This document shows, in pieces, positions 15,965-24,128 of a DNA stretch of 64,000 nt; position 1 is the first letter of the stretch; each line of letters begins with the position of its first letter. The stretch spans positions 59,807 to 123,806 of the forward strand of contig NZ_JACIBY010000005.1 in assembly GCF_014195535.1 (NCBI RefSeq). The letters run 5' to 3'. The position numbers and the translations under genes were made by a program. Under the pieces are notes generated by a model. That model saw only the letters and a program-made list of their open reading frames with translations. It searched no databases and had not been told where the DNA came from. Source of the DNA: Runella defluvii. GTDB taxonomy: Bacteria; Bacteroidota; Bacteroidia; Cytophagales; Spirosomataceae.

Positions 15965-17095
15965 ATGGACAATAATCAAGCATTGACAAAATTGAGCGAC
16001 CTGCCTATCTTGAAACATTTGGAGGGTGGAGAAAATAAATTAAAAGTGTTGCCAGAAAACATGGCCAACTGGAAAAAAGGCGAAAAATCCATTGCATGGT
16101 TTGTCGGACTTATCCTGATGCTGGGGATTTTATACGGCTTTTTTATGTTCGTACTACCCGTCATTGTGGCGGCTTTTACGAAGGCACTAGCCGCATTGGT
16201 GGTGGTAGGTACGGTGGTATTAGGCGTAATGTTGGCACCGTTTATTTTTAAGTTGTTCCGTCGTTTGGTGCGTGGGTTACACAAGTTTCTGATTAAAGTA
16301 GATCCCTTTGGAGAGCTTGACGACCAATTGGACAAGATGAAAGATTCGCGTCAACAATTTGAAAAAGTAAAGGCCGAAATCAACGCTTGTAAAATTCAAA
16401 TGAAACAAGAAGCGGTGAAAGCCGAGAAACTAGCCAAAGATGCGGGTCAAAAAGTAGTGTATTGCCAAGAAGAAGCCAAAGTATTGAAAGTGAAGCTGGA
16501 CAAAATGGTGGAAAAAGGAGGTGATAACGCCCGCGAAACCGATGATTTTGTAGAACTTGAAGGTAAACTTAATGCGGCCATTGGCGACGGGAATCGTGCG
16601 GTGTCGGAAGCAGAAACGTACAAGCGATTGGTGGATACGTTTGGGTCTCGTGCCAATGTGTTTGCCAAACTTGACCGCAAGTTGGTAGGCTACGGCCACG
16701 CGTTTGACGAAAAATTGAAAGATTTTGCCACGAGTATTAACTTGCTCAAAACAGAGTCTCGTGCAATGGCTGCGGCCAACAATGCTACCACTCGCGCTCG
16801 CAAGGTGCTGGGTCAAGGCCAAGATTGGCAGTTGGACTACGCATTGGAAGTGATTTCGGGGCAAATTGCCAGCGACATTGCCAGTACGCAAGCCAACATT
16901 CGCGATTTGGACAGCATTGTAAGAGACTTTAATCCAAACGACGAACGCGCGTATGCTCGCTTGGAGACTTTCGCCAACCAAATCAAAGGAGGCGAGTTTG
17001 AAGTAAGTGACTCTAATCGGATTTCAAACCCGAACTACAAGCTCACTTCGGAGCAGAAAAATGCGGGTGGCGGTATTACAGATATTTTTAACTAG
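15965..17095 (+). CDS. Membrane-anchored PspA-like coiled-coil protein
   Basis: A 376-residue protein. Two hydrophobic helices (~43-66 and ~68-93) are followed by a basic stretch (FRRLVRGLHKFLIK) and DPFGELDDQLDKM. A long Lys/Glu/Ala coiled coil (~115-330) resembles PspA/IM30 or phage-shock proteins in composition and heptad pattern. The C-terminus (NRISNPNYKLTSEQ) looks unstructured. Classical PspA has an amphipathic N-terminal helix rather than two transmembrane helices, so this would be a tethered relative. It likely monitors or braces the inner membrane together with the exported protein encoded just upstream. A terminator follows. Confidence 0.6.
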   Translation: MDNNQALTKLSDLPILKHLEGGENKLKVLPENMANWKKGEKSIAWFVGLILMLGILYGFFMFVLPVIVAAFTKALAALVVVGTVVLGVMLAPFIFKLFRRLVRGLHKFLIKVDPFGELDDQLDKMKDSRQQFEKVKAEINACKIQMKQEAVKAEKLAKDAGQKVVYCQEEAKVLKVKLDKMVEKGGDNARETDDFVELEGKLNAAIGDGNRAVSEAETYKRLVDTFGSRANVFAKLDRKLVGYGHAFDEKLKDFATSINLLKTESRAMAAANNATTRARKVLGQGQDWQLDYALEVISGQIASDIASTQANIRDLDSIVRDFNPNDERAYARLETFANQIKGGEFEVSDSNRISNPNYKLTSEQKNAGGGITDIFN

Positions 17096-17103
17096 GATGA
17101 TGC

Positions 17104-17142
17104 AACTTCCCGAAAGCTACAACCTTTCGGGAAGTTTTTTTT
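17104..17142 (+). terminator. Terminator after the PspA-like gene
   Basis: A perfect 13-base stem (AACTTCCCGAAAG/CTTTCGGGAAGTT) with a 7-base loop and eight T lies immediately before the next gene. It separates or attenuates expression of the downstream membrane protein. Confidence 0.9.
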
Positions 17143-17152
17143 GACGCAACCC

Positions 17153-17659
17153 ATGACCTTACAACAGTTTTTTGACCGAATTGGAGAACGCCCTGATTGG
17201 GTGCTTTTTTATTTTGCAGTAGTGCCATTGATGGCGTTTTTGGCAGGACTTCTAGGTAAAAATGAAGGACATATTCCGCCGTGGAATTACTTCTATGCGT
17301 TCTTGATTTATTTGATTTGTATTCCAGGGATTTTCTCCGTAACCCTCAACGTGTATCTGTTTTTGTTTGAACGGCGTAGTATCTTCGATTTCAACATTTA
17401 CACCCAAATTCTTCCCTTTTTCTCCATGTTTCTGACCCTTTGGCTGATTCGCCGAAACGTGGTGTCGTTTGATTACATCCCAGGATTTCAGAAACTTAGT
17501 GGCTTGGTATTGATGATTTTTGCCACCATTGCCCTCATGTGGATTGTAGATCGTACGCGCATAGTAGTATTTTCGTACCTCAAGTTTGAGTACGTACTGG
17601 TCATTTTTGCGTTGCTGCTCGTGTTATTGCTGTGGGGATGGCGCAAGCTCTTTGGCTAA
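17153..17659 (+). CDS. Multi-pass membrane protein of unknown function
   Basis: A 168-residue protein with about five hydrophobic segments (FYFAVVPLMAFLAGLL, FYAFLIYLICIPGIFSVTLN, ILPFFSMFLTLWLI, LSGLVLMIFATIALMWIVD, YVLVIFALLLVLLLWGW) and short basic loops. No family motif is recognised. The ATG at 17153 is preferred to the TTG at 17141, which lies inside the terminator T-run. It converges with the vWA-like lipoprotein, three bases apart. Confidence 0.65.
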   Translation: MTLQQFFDRIGERPDWVLFYFAVVPLMAFLAGLLGKNEGHIPPWNYFYAFLIYLICIPGIFSVTLNVYLFLFERRSIFDFNIYTQILPFFSMFLTLWLIRRNVVSFDYIPGFQKLSGLVLMIFATIALMWIVDRTRIVVFSYLKFEYVLVIFALLLVLLLWGWRKLFG

Positions 17660-17662
17660 CTA

Positions 17663-18436
17663 CTACAATTCTTCTACCGAACCTGCTCCCAACTCCTGAA
17701 GGAGAGTTGTCCAATACTGCGTCACCGTAGGGTTGTTTTCTTTGGTGCTACTTGTGGGCTCAAACGGTAACGCAATTTTGATAGAAGATGCACTCAAGGC
17801 ATACTGCTGCATTTGTTTAGCGTCGGCCTTGGCCCATTCGTCGGCTTGCGCGTTGTCTTTAGGAGGGTTTGAGTGAAAATCGCGGCGATTGGTACCTTTC
17901 ATGCTTTCAATCATGTCACTTAGGTAATATACCCGCACCTCAGCGCCCGTTTCAGCCGCTTTGGTAATAACGGGCAAACTCGCCCAAATGTCGGTTTGGC
18001 GCTGCGACGCTCCTACATTCTGCACATTAAGTTTTGCCAACAATTGCTTCAAGAAAATCATGCGCTCCCGCTGAATGCCGAGGTCGGCGGTGGTTTCGGC
18101 CGCTTCGCGGTCAGTGGCGTTCATGTGGCTGACATCGTCCACCTCAGTGCGGCAAGTGAGCGACAGCGCGCGGGCTTTTTGGGTATTTTCGTGAATAAAA
18201 TACACCTCCATTTTATCGCCTTTCTGGTGAATGTTTTGTTCGACCAAATCGGTTAGAATCTGCTGGTATTTTTGCGTAACAAAGGCTTTGTTCACGTTTA
18301 CGCTTTGGGTTTTATCCATAAAAACCAACGTATAAACGGGGCCTTCCGTAACGGGCTTTTTTTCGTTTTCGGTAGAGCAGGCACAAAAGAATGCACTTGT
18401 AGCGAATACAATGAAGTAGGATAAGAGACGAGTCAT
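17663..18436 (-). CDS. vWA-like lipoprotein
   Basis: A 257-residue protein with a lipoprotein signal (FATSAFFCACSTEN; Cys ~20). Soon after comes LVFMDKTQSVN, a DxTxS variant of the metal-ion-dependent adhesion site of von Willebrand A domains, preceded by a hydrophobic strand. Later EVRVYYLSDMIES supplies another strand ending in SD, as in vWA folds. It would sit on a membrane facing the periplasm or outside. It is on the opposite strand to the four preceding genes but directly abuts them. No enzyme motif is seen. Confidence 0.6.
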   Translation of the reverse strand: MTRLLSYFIVFATSAFFCACSTENEKKPVTEGPVYTLVFMDKTQSVNVNKAFVTQKYQQILTDLVEQNIHQKGDKMEVYFIHENTQKARALSLTCRTEVDDVSHMNATDREAAETTADLGIQRERMIFLKQLLAKLNVQNVGASQRQTDIWASLPVITKAAETGAEVRVYYLSDMIESMKGTNRRDFHSNPPKDNAQADEWAKADAKQMQQYALSASSIKIALPFEPTSSTKENNPTVTQYWTTLLQELGAGSVEEL

Positions 18437-18528
18437 GGCTATGTGAGATTTGACGCGAAGGTGGTGATTGCGGTGTTAATTCGCAATCCAAAACGGATGA
18501 GTGGTTTAATTATTGCAAAATAAGAACG

Positions 18529-18565
18529 AAAAAAGCCCTTAACCAAACGAGCTAAGGGCTTTTTT
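18529..18565 (-). terminator. Terminator of lpdA
   Basis: A perfect 13-base stem (AAAAAAGCCCTTA/TAAGGGCTTTTTT) with an 11-base loop. In the minus direction it follows the lpdA stop by about 33 bases and ends in six T. Confidence 0.85.
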
Positions 18566-18598
18566 CAAAGGTAGTTAGGCACTACCAGTGTATCTATC

Positions 18599-19990
18599 TT
18601 ACAAGTGAATTACTTCGCCATAAGCAGCGGCAGCCGCTTCCATAATGGCCTCAGACATGGTTGGGTGAGGGTGAACCGATTTAACGATTTCGTGGCCTGT
18701 CGTTTCGAGGTTACGAGCTACTACCACTTCGGCAATCATTTCGGTTACGTTGGTTCCAATCATGTGAGCGCCAAGCCATTCGCCGTATTTTGCATCAAAA
18801 ATTACTTTCACAAATCCTTCGGGAGCACCTGCGGCTTTTGCTTTACCCGAGGCTGAGAAAGGAAACTTGCCTACTTTGATTTCGTAGCCCGCTTCTTTGG
18901 CCGCTTTTTCGGTATAACCTACCGAGGCGATTTCGGGTGAGCAATACGTACAGCCAGGGATGTTGTTGTAGTTGAGTGGATGCGGATGCTCTCCTGCAAT
19001 TTTCTCCACACAAATAATACCTTCGGCTGAAGCAACGTGCGCCAAAGCTTGGCCTTTGGTAACGTCGCCGATGGCGTAGTAGCCAGGAATGTTGGTTTGG
19101 TAATAATCGTCCGTAACGATTTTGCCACGCTCCAACTTGATGCCCGTTTCTTCCAAACCGATGTTTTCAATATTGGCGACTACACCCGCCGCTGAAAGTA
19201 CCACGTCAGTCTCAATTTTAATTTCGCCCGAAGGAGTTTTTACGGTCGAAACGCAACCTGCGCCGCTGGTATCTACTTTCTCAACACTTGAGTTGGTATA
19301 GATTTCAACGCCTAGTTTTTTGTATTGTTTTGCCAACTCTTTCGAGATTTCTTCGTCTTCTACAGGAACGATGTTTGGCATAAACTCTACGATGGTTACT
19401 TTGGTACCCATGCTTGCGTAAACGTACGCAAACTCAACACCAATTGCTCCTGAGCCAATCACCAACAACGATTTAGGTTGTTTTTCGAGCGACATAGCTT
19501 TGCGGTACTCGATTACTTTCTGACCGTCGATAGGGACATTAGGAAGTTGGCGAGCACGGCCGCCAGTAGCGACGATGATGTGGTTGGCAGTATATTCGGT
19601 TTTCTTACCGTCGTTTTCAACTTCTACTTTTTTGCCAGGCTTAACGCGTCCGAGGCCATCGATGATGTCGATTTTATTTTTCTTCATCAAGAAATTTACC
19701 CCTTTGCTCATCCCGTTTGCAACGTCACGGCTACGCTTAATAACAGCACCGAAATCGGCTTCTGCACTGCCTACCGTGATACCGTAATCTTTGGCGTGGT
19801 TGATGTACTGAAAAACTTGGGCACTTTTAAGCAATGCTTTGGTGGGAATACAGCCCCAGTTCAAGCAAATTCCACCGAGGTGTTCTTTTTCAACGATGGC
19901 TGTTTTCAAGCCCAATTGTGAGGCACGGATGGCAGCCACGTAGCCACCAGGCCCGCTGCCGATAATTATTACATCGTACTGTGAAGCCAT
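18599..19990 (-). CDS. lpdA: Dihydrolipoyl dehydrogenase (E3)
   Basis: A 463-residue FAD enzyme reoxidising lipoamide in 2-oxoacid dehydrogenase and glycine cleavage complexes. Seen are the FAD fold IIGSGPGGYVAAIRASQLG, the redox disulfide in GGICLNWGCIPTKALLKSA, the NAD-binding fold VIGSGAIGVEFAYVYASMG, GDVTKGQALAHVASAEG, and the C-terminal catalytic HPHPTMSEAIMEAAAAAYG (His-Glu pair). Length and motifs are complete. No E1/E2 genes are adjacent. Confidence 0.97.
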   Translation of the reverse strand: MASQYDVIIIGSGPGGYVAAIRASQLGLKTAIVEKEHLGGICLNWGCIPTKALLKSAQVFQYINHAKDYGITVGSAEADFGAVIKRSRDVANGMSKGVNFLMKKNKIDIIDGLGRVKPGKKVEVENDGKKTEYTANHIIVATGGRARQLPNVPIDGQKVIEYRKAMSLEKQPKSLLVIGSGAIGVEFAYVYASMGTKVTIVEFMPNIVPVEDEEISKELAKQYKKLGVEIYTNSSVEKVDTSGAGCVSTVKTPSGEIKIETDVVLSAAGVVANIENIGLEETGIKLERGKIVTDDYYQTNIPGYYAIGDVTKGQALAHVASAEGIICVEKIAGEHPHPLNYNNIPGCTYCSPEIASVGYTEKAAKEAGYEIKVGKFPFSASGKAKAAGAPEGFVKVIFDAKYGEWLGAHMIGTNVTEMIAEVVVARNLETTGHEIVKSVHPHPTMSEAIMEAAAAAYGEVIHL

Positions 19991-20120
19991 TTCTTCTAAT
20001 TTTGAGTAGTTGGATGTTCGAATTGTGGGGAGATTGTTGCTGGGAAAGCAAACAACCTCCCTGAAAACGAACGCAAAAATAGGCTTAAAAGTTGGTTTGA
20101 CAAGTAACTATCCGCAAACC

Positions 20121-22250
20121 CTAACCGAGCGGCCCATCTTGGTCGGCAAATGGCTGATTGTAGAGGCGTTTTCCTGTGGTTTTGAAAATCGCATTGGCCA
20201 ATGCTCCTCCCGTTGGTGGAAGTGCAGGCTCGCCCAAACCTGTTGGTTCGATGCCGTTATTCACAAAATGAGCTTCAATGTCTGGCACTTCATTGTATCG
20301 AATGAGGCGGTACTTGTTGAAATTTTCTTGCTGTGGAGCCCCATCTTTAAACGTCAAATTGCCGTACATGGCGTGACCAATTCCATCGACAATCGCGCCG
20401 TAAATTTGGTTTTTGGCACTACTTTCGTTGATGACGATTCCACAGTCAACCGCCGCATACACTTTCTTCAAAACAGGTTTTCCTTTTGCCATTGTCATTT
20501 CGGCCACCTGCGCTACGTACGATGCGTGAGAGAAATAAACGCTAAAGCCTTGTGAGACGCCTTTTTTCTTTTTACCCCAACCTGATTTTTCAGCGGCCAA
20601 CTTAATCACCTCACGGAAGCGCTTAGTTTCGTATGTGATTTTACCGACGGGGCTCTTTTCGGCTTTGTCCAACAGCTCAAGGCGGAATTGAACGGGGTCT
20701 TTGCCCGCCGCCGCCGCAACTTCATCCAAAAACGCTTGTTCGGCATAGGCCAAGAAGTTGGTGATAGGTGCTCGCCACGGGCCTGTTGTAATCGGAGATT
20801 TATAATCAGAGGATTGAATCAATAAGTTTTCAACCGCTCCCGCTGGGAAGTTATCTTGGCGGGTAGAGTTTCCTGCGTTCAAACCCGCCCCGTGGAGCAT
20901 AAAGGCCGTCATGTTTCCCGCCTTGTCGATGGACGCCTTGAAACGATAGCGAACCGCTGGGCGATAAATACCTCCCGTCATGTCGTCTTCGCGCGTCCAA
21001 GTTACTTTAACAGGCGCTTTGATGATACTCGATAGTTCGGCAGCTTCTACGGCATAATCGGTGTTGAGACGGCGTCCGAAGCCGCCACCCATGCGCGTCA
21101 GTTCCAACGTCACTTTTTCAGGAGCGATGTTGAGCATCTTGGCGATTTGCTTCTGGGCTGCTTCGGGCGTTTGGCTAGGGCCCGCTAACTCAATGCTATC
21201 TCCTTTGAAATGGGCAAAGAAGTTCATGGGCTCCATCGGCGAGTGGGGCAAAAATGGGCACTGGTACTCTGCCTCGATAACCTTGTGAGCATTCTTAAAA
21301 GCAGCCTCTACATCGCCGTCTTTGCGCTGTACCGTCACGTTGGTGCCGTTGAGCATTTCTTTGAACAAACGGTCGTGGTCGGCAGAACTTTCAAGGTCTT
21401 TTTCTTTTTCCCACTCAATTTTCACCGCCTTGCGGGCTTGCATTACTTCCCAGTTGGTCTTACCCACAATCGCCACTTTGTTTCCAAACGAAACGACATT
21501 GACAATCCCTGGCATTTTTTTGGCTTCGGTGGCATCAAACGACTTGAGTTTAAGACCAAACGCAGGCGGACGCTGAACTTGGGCGTGGAGCATCCCTGGA
21601 CGTTTGTAGTCAATCCCAAATAGGTTTTTACCCGTCAGGATATCCTTGTTGTCAACGCCTTTGACACGGCTTCCGATGAGGCTAAACGACGAAGTGGCTT
21701 TGAGTTTAACTTCTTTCGGAACGGGTAGTTTAGAGGCTGCAACGGCAAGGTCACCGTAAGCGATTTTTTTACCCGAACTGTGAATCACCATCCCTTTTTG
21801 GGCGCTGCATTCGCTGGCAGGCACGCCCCACTGCTGAGCAGCTGCTTCGATAAGCAATGCGCGAGCTGTAGCGCCTGCCTTGCGGAGGCGTTCCCACGAG
21901 TGGCGAATCGCGCCGCTCCCGCCCGTCAGTTGGCGTTCAAATTTTTTCGTATCAAGCGGTGATTGCTCCACTTTAACCTTTTCCCAGTCGGCGTCGAGTT
22001 CTTCGGCAACGATGATAGGAAACGCCGTTTTAATGCCCTGACCGATTTCGGGGTTGGGTGAAAATATGGTAACAGTACCTGAGGGAGAAATAGCTAAGTA
22101 AGCATTGAAGTCGATGGCATCAGCGGCCGCTGTGCCCACCACTTGAGGCTGAAAAGCCTCCGAGGAGAACCAACTAAACCCCAACACCAAGCCACCACCT
22201 GCGGCGGCAGTCGTTTTAAAAAAATCTCTTCTGGATTGATTTGTGCTCAT
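20121..22250 (-). CDS. Molybdopterin-dependent oxidoreductase large subunit (IorB/xanthine dehydrogenase family)
   Basis: A 709-residue periplasmic enzyme. It starts with a Tat signal (SRRDFFKTTAAAGGGLVLGF), so it is exported folded with its cofactor. Family features include GQGIKTAFPIIVAEELDADW, TGGSGAIRHSWERLRKAGA, MGGGFGRRLNTDYAVEAA and the terminal GLGEPALPPTGGALANAIF. The last contains the active-site Glu region that base-catalyses hydroxylation of N-heterocycles or aldehydes. It pairs with the Fe-S subunit ten bases upstream. It resembles isoquinoline 1-oxidoreductase beta; the true substrate is unknown. Confidence 0.88.
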   Translation of the reverse strand: MSTNQSRRDFFKTTAAAGGGLVLGFSWFSSEAFQPQVVGTAAADAIDFNAYLAISPSGTVTIFSPNPEIGQGIKTAFPIIVAEELDADWEKVKVEQSPLDTKKFERQLTGGSGAIRHSWERLRKAGATARALLIEAAAQQWGVPASECSAQKGMVIHSSGKKIAYGDLAVAASKLPVPKEVKLKATSSFSLIGSRVKGVDNKDILTGKNLFGIDYKRPGMLHAQVQRPPAFGLKLKSFDATEAKKMPGIVNVVSFGNKVAIVGKTNWEVMQARKAVKIEWEKEKDLESSADHDRLFKEMLNGTNVTVQRKDGDVEAAFKNAHKVIEAEYQCPFLPHSPMEPMNFFAHFKGDSIELAGPSQTPEAAQKQIAKMLNIAPEKVTLELTRMGGGFGRRLNTDYAVEAAELSSIIKAPVKVTWTREDDMTGGIYRPAVRYRFKASIDKAGNMTAFMLHGAGLNAGNSTRQDNFPAGAVENLLIQSSDYKSPITTGPWRAPITNFLAYAEQAFLDEVAAAAGKDPVQFRLELLDKAEKSPVGKITYETKRFREVIKLAAEKSGWGKKKKGVSQGFSVYFSHASYVAQVAEMTMAKGKPVLKKVYAAVDCGIVINESSAKNQIYGAIVDGIGHAMYGNLTFKDGAPQQENFNKYRLIRYNEVPDIEAHFVNNGIEPTGLGEPALPPTGGALANAIFKTTGKRLYNQPFADQDGPLG

Positions 22251-22260
22251 GTTCGTAGGG

Positions 22261-22725
22261 TTATTTTTTCATTTTGGTTGCCGCCACTTTTACTGCATCA
22301 TGGATACGGTGGTAAGTACCACACCGACAAATATTGCCGACCATCGCTTCTTCAATGTCTTTATCCGATGGGTTGGGATTTTTAGAAAGTAAAGCCGAAG
22401 CGGTCATGATTTGACCCGCTTGACAATACCCACATTGCGGAACATCCACTTCGTCCCAAGCTTCTTGGACGGGATGAGTGCCTTTTTCTGAAAGTCCCTC
22501 AATGGTGGTGATGTTGGCGGCAGAAACCGCCGAAATTGGAAGCACACACGAGCGCGTTGCATCGCCGTTGACGTGTACGGTACAAGCACCACACATGGCC
22601 ATTCCGCAGCCGTATTTAGTGCCAACTAAGTCGAGGTGGTCGCGCAATACCCACAAAAGCGGGGTATTGGCATCGACATCAACAGGATAGTTTTTGCCGT
22701 TGATTTTGAGTTGAAATAATGCCAT
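22261..22725 (-). CDS. [2Fe-2S] small subunit (IorA-like) of the molybdenum oxidoreductase
   Basis: A 154-residue electron-transfer subunit. The plant-ferredoxin-type cluster is held by CGMAMCGACTVHVNGDATRSC; the second cluster by CGYCQAGQIMTA and GNICRCGTYHRI. Both sets of four cysteines are present. It has no signal peptide and would be carried out with the Tat-targeted large subunit encoded directly downstream. It relays electrons from molybdopterin to an outside acceptor. No cytochrome partner gene is adjacent. Confidence 0.92.
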   Translation of the reverse strand: MALFQLKINGKNYPVDVDANTPLLWVLRDHLDLVGTKYGCGMAMCGACTVHVNGDATRSCVLPISAVSAANITTIEGLSEKGTHPVQEAWDEVDVPQCGYCQAGQIMTASALLSKNPNPSDKDIEEAMVGNICRCGTYHRIHDAVKVAATKMKK

Positions 22726-22943
22726 GTTAGAGAAGATTAAAGTTGGAACTATAACATAAAGTCAGTCTAAAAAGTTAGCCTTGACACAATGAAAGGTTAT
22801 TTTTCGCGACGAATCGTGGAAGATTCAAGATTAATAACCCAACTAGGTAACAGCTTGATACTTTGGGTGGTTGATTTCGTCTAAGTCTAAAAGCTAGACG
22901 TAATACAAAAGTAATTCATCGTCAAAGTTTATCTATAAAAGGG

Positions 22944-22951
22944 TAACTTTG
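22944..22951 (+). promoter_or_regulatory. -7 box of the first Rpn-type gene
   Basis: TAACTTTG, an exact TAnnTTTG match, lies 17 bases before ATG 22969, which suggests a very short leader. Confidence 0.5.
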
Positions 22952-22968
22952 TTTAAAATTAGTAGCTC

Positions 22969-23976
22969 ATGGCCTTAGAAGATAAATACGTAAATCCTTT
23001 CACTGACTTTGGTTTCAAGAAACTCTTTGGTTCTGAGCCTAATAAGGACTTGCTTATTGATTTTTTGAACGAAGTCGTCCTACCGAGTCGTCATAAAATC
23101 GCTGATTTGTCGTATGCTAAAAACGAACATCTTGGACAAAAAGAACTTGACCGCAAGGCCATTTTTGATTTGTATTGCGTAGGAACAAACGGTCAGCGCT
23201 TTATTGTAGAAATGCAAAAAGCGAAACAAAATTATTTTAAAGACCGAAGCGTATTTTATGCGTCTTTTCCGATTCAAGAACAAGCAAAACGCGGAGATTG
23301 GGATTTTAAATTAGCCGAAATATATACCGTTGGGATACTAGATTTTGTTTTTACGGAAGACAGCGACAAAAAAGAAGTCCGCCACGAAGTAAAGCTAAAA
23401 GACCAAAACAACCGTATTTTTTACGAAAAACTGACGTTTATTTACCTAGAAATGCCTCATTTTACCAAAACCGAGGCTGAACTTGAAACGGCCTACGATA
23501 AATGGCTGTATGTATTGAAACATCTTCCTTATTTGGAAAAGCGCCCTGTGGCTTTGCAAGAGAAAATTTTCACTAAACTATTTGAAGCGGCTGAAATCGC
23601 GAAGTTTTCGGCAGCAGAATTAGCAGGGTACGAAGCCAGCCTAAAATATTACCGAGATTTAAAGAATGTGATTGATACAGCAATCGCAGAAGGTGAACTT
23701 AGAGGTAAAACAGTAGGGCATTTAGAAGGCTTACAGGAAGGATTAGAACAAGGTTTACAAGAGGGTCTAAAAAAAGGGATCGAGCAAGGAATAGAACAAG
23801 GCATAGAACAAGGCATTGAAAAAGGGATAGAAAAAGGGATAGAAAAAGGGATAGAACAGGGAATGATTGAAAGCAAGAAATTGATTGCTCGTTCTGCATT
23901 GGCCGAAAATATGCCTATTGAAATTATCATGCGCTTAACAGGACTGTCGCAAGAAGAAATCGAAGCCTTGCGATAA
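22969..23976 (+). CDS. Rpn-family PD-(D/E)XK nuclease / transposase-like protein with repeat tail
   Basis: A 335-residue protein. It begins YVNPFTDFGFKKLFGSEPNK and continues with LLIDFLNEVV, FDLYCVGTNGQRFIVEMQKAK (the D...E-x-K nuclease core) and YASFPIQEQAKRGDW, all typical of recombination-promoting nuclease proteins abundant in Bacteroidota. Residues ~255-297 are a tandem tetrapeptide run of GIEQ/GIEK units, followed by a helical end (MPIEIIMRLTGLSQEEIEAL). By family knowledge, Rpn proteins have endonuclease activity linked to recombination or phage defence. A related gene lies at 39019. Confidence 0.88.
   Translation: MALEDKYVNPFTDFGFKKLFGSEPNKDLLIDFLNEVVLPSRHKIADLSYAKNEHLGQKELDRKAIFDLYCVGTNGQRFIVEMQKAKQNYFKDRSVFYASFPIQEQAKRGDWDFKLAEIYTVGILDFVFTEDSDKKEVRHEVKLKDQNNRIFYEKLTFIYLEMPHFTKTEAELETAYDKWLYVLKHLPYLEKRPVALQEKIFTKLFEAAEIAKFSAAELAGYEASLKYYRDLKNVIDTAIAEGELRGKTVGHLEGLQEGLEQGLQEGLKKGIEQGIEQGIEQGIEKGIEKGIEKGIEQGMIESKKLIARSALAENMPIEIIMRLTGLSQEEIEALR
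23740..23859 (+). repeat. 12-base tandem repeats inside the Rpn gene
   Basis: Seven consecutive 12-base units run from 23776 to 23859, of the form GGxATAGAAmAA (encoding GIE[QK]). Three more degenerate units precede them. Unit length is a multiple of three, so copy-number change would alter tail length without frameshift. Confidence 0.85.
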
Positions 23977-24004
23977 GACTTGTGTATCGTTCTCATTTTC
24001 AAAC

Positions 24005-24031
24005 AAAGTGTTCGAAATCGAACACTTTTTC
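24005..24031 (+). terminator. Terminator of the first Rpn gene
   Basis: A perfect 10-base stem (AAAGTGTTCG/CGAACACTTT) with an AAAT loop, then T-rich sequence. Confidence 0.85.
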
Positions 24032-24128
24032 CTTTTTAAAACAAAGCTAACATTCTGATAAATAAACAATTGACTTCTGGTACAGGTATTGAAGCCATTA
24101 ATAGAAAAACAGCCAAAATTTTTCAAAA

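Noticed and set aside
20010-20555. 181-residue frame overlapping the molybdenum-oxidoreductase gene in antisense
   Set aside because: Mostly antisense to IorB-like coding sequence, with no family features.
23740-23859. CRISPR-like array
   Set aside because: The 12-base units are contiguous, lack spacers and lie in frame within a coding gene.
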